A stretch of 45,992 nucleotides of DNA from Verrucomicrobiota bacterium (GTDB lineage Bacteria > Verrucomicrobiota > Verrucomicrobiia > Opitutales > UBA2995), in contig JAQBYJ010000036.1 of NCBI GenBank assembly GCA_027622555.1, forward strand, positions 1-45,992, written 5' to 3'. Positions 43,815 through 45,992 of this stretch are shown one piece after another. The position numbers and the translations under genes were made by a program. Every line of letters starts with the position of its first letter. Positions within the stretch are counted from its first letter, which is position 1. Under the pieces are notes generated by a model that made no database searches, had not been told where the DNA came from, and saw only the letters and a list, made by a program, of their open reading frames with translations.

Positions 43815-44498
43815 ATGGACGTTTTAATCGAAGGACTAGGAGAGATCCGAGCTCAAGGACCCATTGAGATATTAACTTCGCTAGCGCTGAGTCTTTTACT
43901 CGGATCCCTGTTAGCGGCGGTCTATAGATGGACTCATGCCGGGTTCAGCTACTCCCGGTCTTTTGTTCAAACTCAGGTGCTCGCCTGTATCGTAGCGACG
44001 ATCATGATTATAGCGATAGGCAATAACCTGGCGCGTGGCCTGGGAATCCTCGGCGCGTTGGCGATCATCCGATTTCGAACTCCCATTCGAGATCCGAGAG
44101 ACATCATTTTCCTGTTTGCTTCACTCGCAATAGGCATCTCATCGGGATCTGGCATTTACTCTGTCGCAATTCTGGGCACCTTATTTTTTGTTGGCACCGT
44201 ATTGATGCTGAACTGGTCTCCAACTTCCTCCCAGCGTAGACATGAAGGGTTGTTGCGATTTGTAGCACCTGCCGGGAAAGACTTGGAACTACTGCTGTCC
44301 GATATTTTCAAATACTATGCGTCAACAGTTGAAATGGTTGCCATGCGAGAAGCCTCCCAAGGTGTGGATATCGAATACGCTTATCAAGTCTGCCTGTTCG
44401 ACCCATTGCTCCATTCCGAATTTATAGCTACCTTGCAGAATCTGGATGATATCAGAGAAGTGAGTTTTATCATGCAAAGAGAAACGGTGGAGATTTAG
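43815..44498 (+). CDS. DUF4956 membrane protein
   Basis: A 227-residue protein with about four membrane spans in the first 130 residues. The well-kept 'NNLARGLGILGALAIIRFRTPIRDPRDIIFLF' stretch, with its conserved Arg/Asp residues, is the DUF4956 signature. A soluble C-terminal domain of about 90 residues follows. DUF4956 genes are found next to VTC-domain and CotH genes in many bacteria, and the protein is thought to be the membrane partner of the polymerase; its exact role is unproven. It sits 7 bp after the VTC gene and 3 bp before the HlyD gene. Confidence 0.88.
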   Translation: MDVLIEGLGEIRAQGPIEILTSLALSLLLGSLLAAVYRWTHAGFSYSRSFVQTQVLACIVATIMIIAIGNNLARGLGILGALAIIRFRTPIRDPRDIIFLFASLAIGISSGSGIYSVAILGTLFFVGTVLMLNWSPTSSQRRHEGLLRFVAPAGKDLELLLSDIFKYYASTVEMVAMREASQGVDIEYAYQVCLFDPLLHSEFIATLQNLDDIREVSFIMQRETVEI

Positions 44499-44501
44499 TT
44501 C

Positions 44502-45341
44502 ATGCCTGAAACCAAAATATATCGTTTGCCTTCAGCCCAAAAGCGCAGAATTTGGCTTACGCGTAAACTACGGTTTTGGCCGGCCCTTCTTTGGATTCTC
44601 CTCGCCGTGTTCGTGGTTTATGGAATTGGTGGCGCCAGAAATGTCGTTCAAGTATTTGGCGTTGTCGATTATCCAGATATCAGTGTGGCTGCTACAGAAA
44701 CGGGAAAAATCGAGAACATATTTGTAACCGTTGGACAAAAGATTGTCGAAGGCGATGCGCTTATAAAGCTGAGCAGCCTGGAAATAGATTATGAAATTGC
44801 TAGCTTGAAGGCGGATGCGGAAGAAGAGCAACAGGCGACTCAACGTCAGTTTTTTAATACGATGCAAAGTATCAATGCCGACATCCGACAGCTTAAGTTG
44901 CAACAAGCACAAGCTGAAGGAGAACTCGCCATTTTAAAGGAGGAGGGTCGACGTCTGGAAGGGTTGCTTACTCGCAGATTAATTGATGCGGCTGAAGTTG
45001 CCACGAACAGGATGCGGATTGTCTCACTCGAAACAGCGGGCAACAAGTATCCGGAATTTCTCAAAGCACTTGAATCAGAGAAGGCAACGTTAGCATCGTT
45101 AGAAAATAACTCTCCCAAAACCACTGAGGATAATCGGGCAGTCCAGCTTTCTATCCTTCAGGAACGGGCAAAATCGCTTTCCATCTCCGCAAATAATTCA
45201 GGAGTGATTTCCAATGTTTTAAGAAATCCGGGAGACGTGGTTTTGGCTGGAGAAACGGTGCTGGAATTACTGGGATCCGATGCACCTGTTGTTAAGGGAT
45301 TCATTCCGCTCAGCGTTCATGACAGCATACAGCTAGTGTAG
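44502..45341 (+). pseudogene. HlyD-type membrane-fusion adaptor, 3' end cut off by an insertion sequence
   Basis: A 279-residue remnant of a usually 330-450-residue adaptor. An N-terminal membrane anchor (about 24-45), the first lipoyl half with 'VAATETGKIENIFVTVGQKI' (about 62-81), a long coiled-coil hairpin (about 98-220) and the second lipoyl half 'NNSGVISNVLRNPGDVVLAGE' (about 232-252) are present. The beta-barrel domain starts at 'VVKGFIPLSVHDSIQ' and then stops. The last codons (L-V-stop) come from the IS630 end just after a TA at 45334-45335. Such adaptors link inner-membrane machinery to the envelope; here it is the fourth gene of the VTC operon. Confidence 0.8.
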
Positions 45342-45992
45342 TGCGTCAAGCAGTCTGTAACATATCAAGCTTTGCTCGAGCACGCTTTACTTTTTCCAGA
45401 ATGTCCTTCGCGCTGGCGGTCCAGACGAAGGGTTTTGGGGCTGCGTTGTGTTGCTCAATGTAGTTGTTGATTGTGTCGATGAGTTCTGGAACGTTCTTGA
45501 ACACGCCTCTGCGGAGACGCTTGTCAGTGAGGTCGCGAAAAAAGCGCTTGTTGGTGTGAAGTGAATGTGAAAACGTGGATGCCTGGCCAGCCAACTTTTA
45601 ACCTTGGGATGTTTGTGAGTGGCGTAGTTATCGACGATCAGGTGCAGGTCTTTCTCCGCAGGGGTCTGGGTGTCAATGAGCTTCAAAAACTTCAACCATT
45701 CTTGATGCCGATGACGCTTCATGTGTGAACCAATGACGGTTCCATCCAAGGTGTTTAGTGCCGCGAACAAGGTCGTTGTGCCATTGCGCTTGTAGTCATG
45801 CGTCATTGTTCCGGCGCGGCCTTTCTTTATCGGCAGCCCGGGCTGGGTGCGGTCGAGCGCCTGAATCTGACTCTTCTCATCGCAGCTTAAAACCAACGCA
45901 TGCTCCGGAGGGTTCAAATACAAACCCACGACATCTTCGAGTTTCTCTGCAAAATGCTTATCATTGGACAACTTGAAAGTGCGGCTAAGGTG
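45336..45992 (-). mobile_element. IS630-family insertion sequence, right-hand part beyond window
   Basis: The element begins after a TA target dinucleotide at 45334-45335 (or the TA at 45339-45340) inside the HlyD gene and runs off the window. IS630/Tc1 elements insert at TA and duplicate it. The transposase stop codon lies about 10 bp from the element end, as is common in this family. The other end and target duplication lie outside the window. Confidence 0.75.
45346..45992 (-). pseudogene. IS630-family transposase, internally deleted and frameshifted, 5' end off window
   Basis: Reading from the window edge, one frame gives the DDE domain start: first Asp in '[22 protein letters not shown]' and second Asp in '[14 protein letters not shown]', up to '[10 protein letters not shown]' at about 45543. 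The C-terminal '[25 protein letters not shown]' and '[23 protein letters not shown]' continue in another frame (to 45346). The SWLNxVE-type segment that should join them, carrying the catalytic Glu, is missing. Roughly eight to nine codons plus a frame change are lost, so the enzyme cannot be active. The frame is open to the edge; the N-terminal HTH domain is outside. Confidence 0.85.

Noticed and set aside
1-45992. CRISPR array, prophage or conjugative element
   Set aside because: No regularly spaced direct repeats, phage structural genes, integrases or transfer genes were seen.

Overview
The window reads as chromosomal DNA of a free-living, probably marine bacterium, most likely Verrucomicrobiota (Opitutae-like). 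This is inferred from the mix of secreted proteins with lamin-tail and calcium-binding-type repeats, a formylglycine sulfatase, a sugar dehydrogenase fused to a diheme cytochrome, a menaquinone-type ETF oxidoreductase, a solitary four-helix-bundle (S23-type) protein and REP-like intergenic palindromes. Planctomycetota cannot be excluded. No rRNA, tRNA or CRISPR array was seen.

Region 1 (about 2.4-24.3 kb) is a large acyl-CoA / beta-oxidation island. It holds two acyl-CoA ligases, five short-chain dehydrogenases, an aldehyde dehydrogenase, two hotdog thioesterases, two adjacent unlike acyl-CoA dehydrogenases (probably one heteromeric enzyme), ETF beta and alpha with a membrane Fe-S ETF:quinone oxidoreductase, a thiolase, a PTGR-type reductase, a metallo-beta-lactamase-fold hydrolase and a TetR regulator. 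A 16-bp dyad between tetR and the thiolase gene recurs as a 13/16 match before a second dehydrogenase gene, which points to a regulon. No enoyl-CoA hydratase is present. A sodium:solute symporter gene lies at the left edge.

Region 2 (24.6-29.5 kb) holds a HicAB toxin-antitoxin pair behind a perfect 21-bp palindrome, a small membrane protein overlapping rsgA, rsgA itself, a small terminated transcription unit, the methionine-salvage genes mtnB-mtnD-mtnC and a small membrane protein.

Region 3 (29.6-38.4 kb) is carbohydrate catabolism: an MFS transporter divergent from a Gfo/Idh/MocA dehydrogenase - NagB-like - PIG-L deacetylase operon, then a secreted sugar dehydrogenase/diheme cytochrome fusion and an iduronate-sulfatase-like sulfatase.

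Region 4 (38.5-45.3 kb) is the most unusual. A predicted exported protein has the domain order of plant glucan, water dikinases (phosphohistidine swivel, then C-terminal ATP-grasp). It is divergent from a tight operon of a lamin-tail-repeat protein, a VTC-type polyphosphate polymerase, a DUF4956 membrane protein and an HlyD-type adaptor. Together they suggest a cell-envelope phosphate-transfer or polyphosphate system. The adaptor gene is cut short by an IS630-family element whose transposase has itself lost its third catalytic residue by deletion.

REP-like palindromes of at least four arm types punctuate the intergenic spaces, four of them at convergent gene junctions.
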